The position numbers and the translations under genes are program-made. 6,764 nt of DNA from Treponema sp. (lineage in GTDB: Bacteria; Spirochaetota; Spirochaetia; Treponematales; Breznakiellaceae): positions 1 through 6,764 of the forward strand of contig JAISRW010000114.1 in assembly GCA_031273405.1 (NCBI GenBank), in the 5' to 3' direction. Position 1 is the first letter of the stretch. Each line of letters starts with the position of its first letter. Below the pieces are notes generated by a model. The model worked only from the letters and a program-made list of their open reading frames with translations. It was not told the origin of the DNA and searched no databases. Below are positions 5,576 through 6,764 of this stretch, piece by piece.

Positions 5576-5604
5576 ATAGTATGAAGCTGTGAGCTTCCTG
5601 TCAA
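5576..5604 (-). promoter_or_regulatory. Promoter of the cheR-cheB operon, predicted leaderless transcript
   Basis: On the minus strand, a perfect -35 TTGACA (5604-5599) is followed by exactly 17 bases and the -10 TACTAT (5581-5576, 4 of 6). Six bases separate the -10 from the cheR ATG, so the usual start point falls on the A at 5569. It lies in the 62-base gap after alr, which suggests cheRB is transcribed separately from alr. No alternative ribosome binding site is visible upstream of the ATG. Confidence 0.7.
5583..5597. promoter_or_regulatory. 15-bp palindrome in the promoter spacer, candidate operator
   Basis: GAAGCT-GTG-AGCTTC is a perfect inverted repeat with 6-bp arms and a 3-bp centre. 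It occupies 15 of the 17 bases between the -35 and -10 of the cheR promoter, the classic place for a repressor or a spacer-binding activator. No regulator gene is seen in the window, so the binding protein is unknown. Confidence 0.5.
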
Positions 5605-5631
5605 GGACCGCGCATACCAGGGCATCGGCGT

Positions 5632-6744
5632 TTATGGCACATAGACCCGGGGAACCCGTTTGCTGATATTGCAGGTGATCTCATAGGGGATGGTGCCGAT
5701 TTTCGCGGCTATATCCGCGGCGGTTTCCGCGGCGGGGCCAAAGACGACCGCCTCGTCCCAGCGCCTTACGCCGCTTTCGGGCCCCAGGTCCGCCATGCAC
5801 TGGTCCATGCAGACCCGGCCAACCAGGGGATAGGGCCTGCCCCCTATATATACCCGGTGGCGGCCGCTCAAGAGCCGGGGGATGCCGTCGGCATAACCGG
5901 CCGGGAGGGTGGCGATAAAGGTGTCTTCCGGGGCGGTCCAGGTGCGGCCGTAGGAAACCGCCTCTCCCCGGCGCAGCTTTTTTATGAAAACCACTGCCGT
6001 CCTCAGCTCCATCACCGGCACGGCGGAAAGCCCTCCCGCCAGCCCTCCGGCGGGGGAATAGCCGTAGAGGAAAATCCCCGGGCGGACCATGTCGAAGAAA
6101 GCGTCCTCGTGGAAACAGAGGGCGCCGGAATTGGCGGCGTGCAGGATGCCGCTTTCTATCCCCGCGGCCTTGACCGCGGCGGCGGCCTCCCGGAAACGGG
6201 CAAGCTGTTTTTTGGTATAGCCGATGTCCTCAGGGCTAAGCGAATCGGATACCGCCAGATGGGTGGCCATGCCGCCCAGGACAAGAGTCCCGCTGGAAAC
6301 GATGAAAGAGGCAAGCTCCGGGGCCTCTTCGGGGCGGCAGCCCATGCGGCCCATGCCGGTATCCACCTTGAGGTGAACCGTCAGCCTTTTTCTCCTTCCC
6401 CGGGCCGCCGCCGCCAGGACTTCCAGGGCCTCCCGGTCACCGGCCAGGGGAATAAGATCCAGGGATACAAGCTCTTCCATTTCTTCCGGCAGGGCCTGGG
6501 ACAAAAGCAGAATAGGCGCCTTTATCCCCCCCTGCCTGAGTTGGGCCGCCTCGTTTATCGCGGCCACCGCGAGGCAGGCGGCGCCGGCCTCCAGGGCGGC
6601 CCCGGCTATGGGAAGCGCCCCGTGGCCGTAGGCGTCGGCCTTTACCGGTGCGCAGACAGAAGCGTTCGGCCCCGCCCGTTTCGCGGCGGCCTCCAGGTTC
6701 TTAACAAAGTTGTCCAAATGGATGAGTGCCCTGGTTGCCCGCAT
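5632..6744 (-). CDS. alr: Alanine racemase, PLP-dependent
   Basis: Interconverts L- and D-alanine in the cytoplasm, supplying D-alanine for peptidoglycan. From the ATG at 6742-6744 it has 370 residues, normal for the family. The N-terminal barrel carries the PLP lysine K35 in VCAPVKADAYGHGA; HLKVDTGMGRMG (about 124-135), HAANSGA and VRPGIFLYG follow. The C-terminal domain has the second catalytic base Y265 in VSYGRTW, then PAGYADGIPR, GRVCMDQ and the terminal PYEITCNISKRVPRVYV. The lysine and tyrosine correspond, from memory, to Lys39 and Tyr265 of the Geobacillus enzyme. The frame stays open six codons further to a TTG at 6760-6762 and may run off the window, but MRATRALIHLDNF matches the usual alanine racemase start, so the ATG is chosen. 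No clear Shine-Dalgarno sequence precedes it. The stop (TAA, 5632-5634) is 62 bases from cheR. Confidence 0.94.
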   Translation of the reverse strand: MRATRALIHLDNFVKNLEAAAKRAGPNASVCAPVKADAYGHGALPIAGAALEAGAACLAVAAINEAAQLRQGGIKAPILLLSQALPEEMEELVSLDLIPLAGDREALEVLAAAARGRRKRLTVHLKVDTGMGRMGCRPEEAPELASFIVSSGTLVLGGMATHLAVSDSLSPEDIGYTKKQLARFREAAAAVKAAGIESGILHAANSGALCFHEDAFFDMVRPGIFLYGYSPAGGLAGGLSAVPVMELRTAVVFIKKLRRGEAVSYGRTWTAPEDTFIATLPAGYADGIPRLLSGRHRVYIGGRPYPLVGRVCMDQCMADLGPESGVRRWDEAVVFGPAAETAADIAAKIGTIPYEITCNISKRVPRVYVP

Positions 6745-6764
6745 ACACCGACTATATGCCAAAG

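Noticed and set aside
6745..6762. An upstream TTG start for alanine racemase adding six residues.
   Set aside because: The family normally begins just before the RATRA-like segment, the extra residues MAYSRC have no match to it, and an ATG is available at 6744. The window edge prevents full exclusion.

Overview
The window reads as a piece of a moderately GC-rich bacterial chromosome. The best guess for the source is a spirochaete, perhaps a treponeme-like lineage. The grounds are an isoleucyl-tRNA synthetase whose C-terminal part is of the cysteine-free, eukaryote-like (type 2) kind, an adjacent cheR-cheB chemotaxis adaptation pair, and repeat-rich intergenic DNA. This assignment is inference; no ribosomal RNA or other decisive marker is present.

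Layout from left to right. Positions 1-1176 (+) hold the 3' part of ileS. Positions 1177-1930 are a 754-base non-coding stretch. It contains a clean 242-bp miniature transposable element (1249-1490) with 12-bp perfect terminal inverted repeats starting GTAA and an exact 8-bp target duplication, which fits a non-autonomous IS66-family element. Right of it lies a hairpin-rich tract (1499-1690), then a possible promoter (1696-1724) and three consecutive hairpins leading to a strong ribosome binding site. Positions 1931-3484 (+) encode a secreted 5'-nucleotidase of the UshA type. Positions 3485-3598 separate this gene from a convergent gene and hold a 63-bp imperfect palindrome. The minus strand then carries cheB (3599-4735), cheR (4748-5569) and alr (5632-6744, start near the right edge).

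How the genes work together. CheR and CheB are the opposing methyltransferase and methylesterase that set adaptation of chemoreceptors. They are 12 bases apart, with the cheB ribosome binding site in the gap, so they form one operon in the order cheR-cheB. In front of cheR there is a TTGACA-17-TACTAT promoter placed so that transcription should begin exactly at the A of the cheR ATG. This predicts a leaderless mRNA, and no Shine-Dalgarno sequence is visible. A perfect 6-3-6 palindrome fills the promoter spacer. IleS, the nucleotidase and Alr are housekeeping or salvage functions with no visible functional link to chemotaxis.

The most notable features are the IS66-type miniature element, the predicted leaderless cheRB transcript with its spacer palindrome, and the structured leader of the nucleotidase gene. 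I see no evidence for a wholly new multi-gene system here; the protein-coding genes are ordinary.
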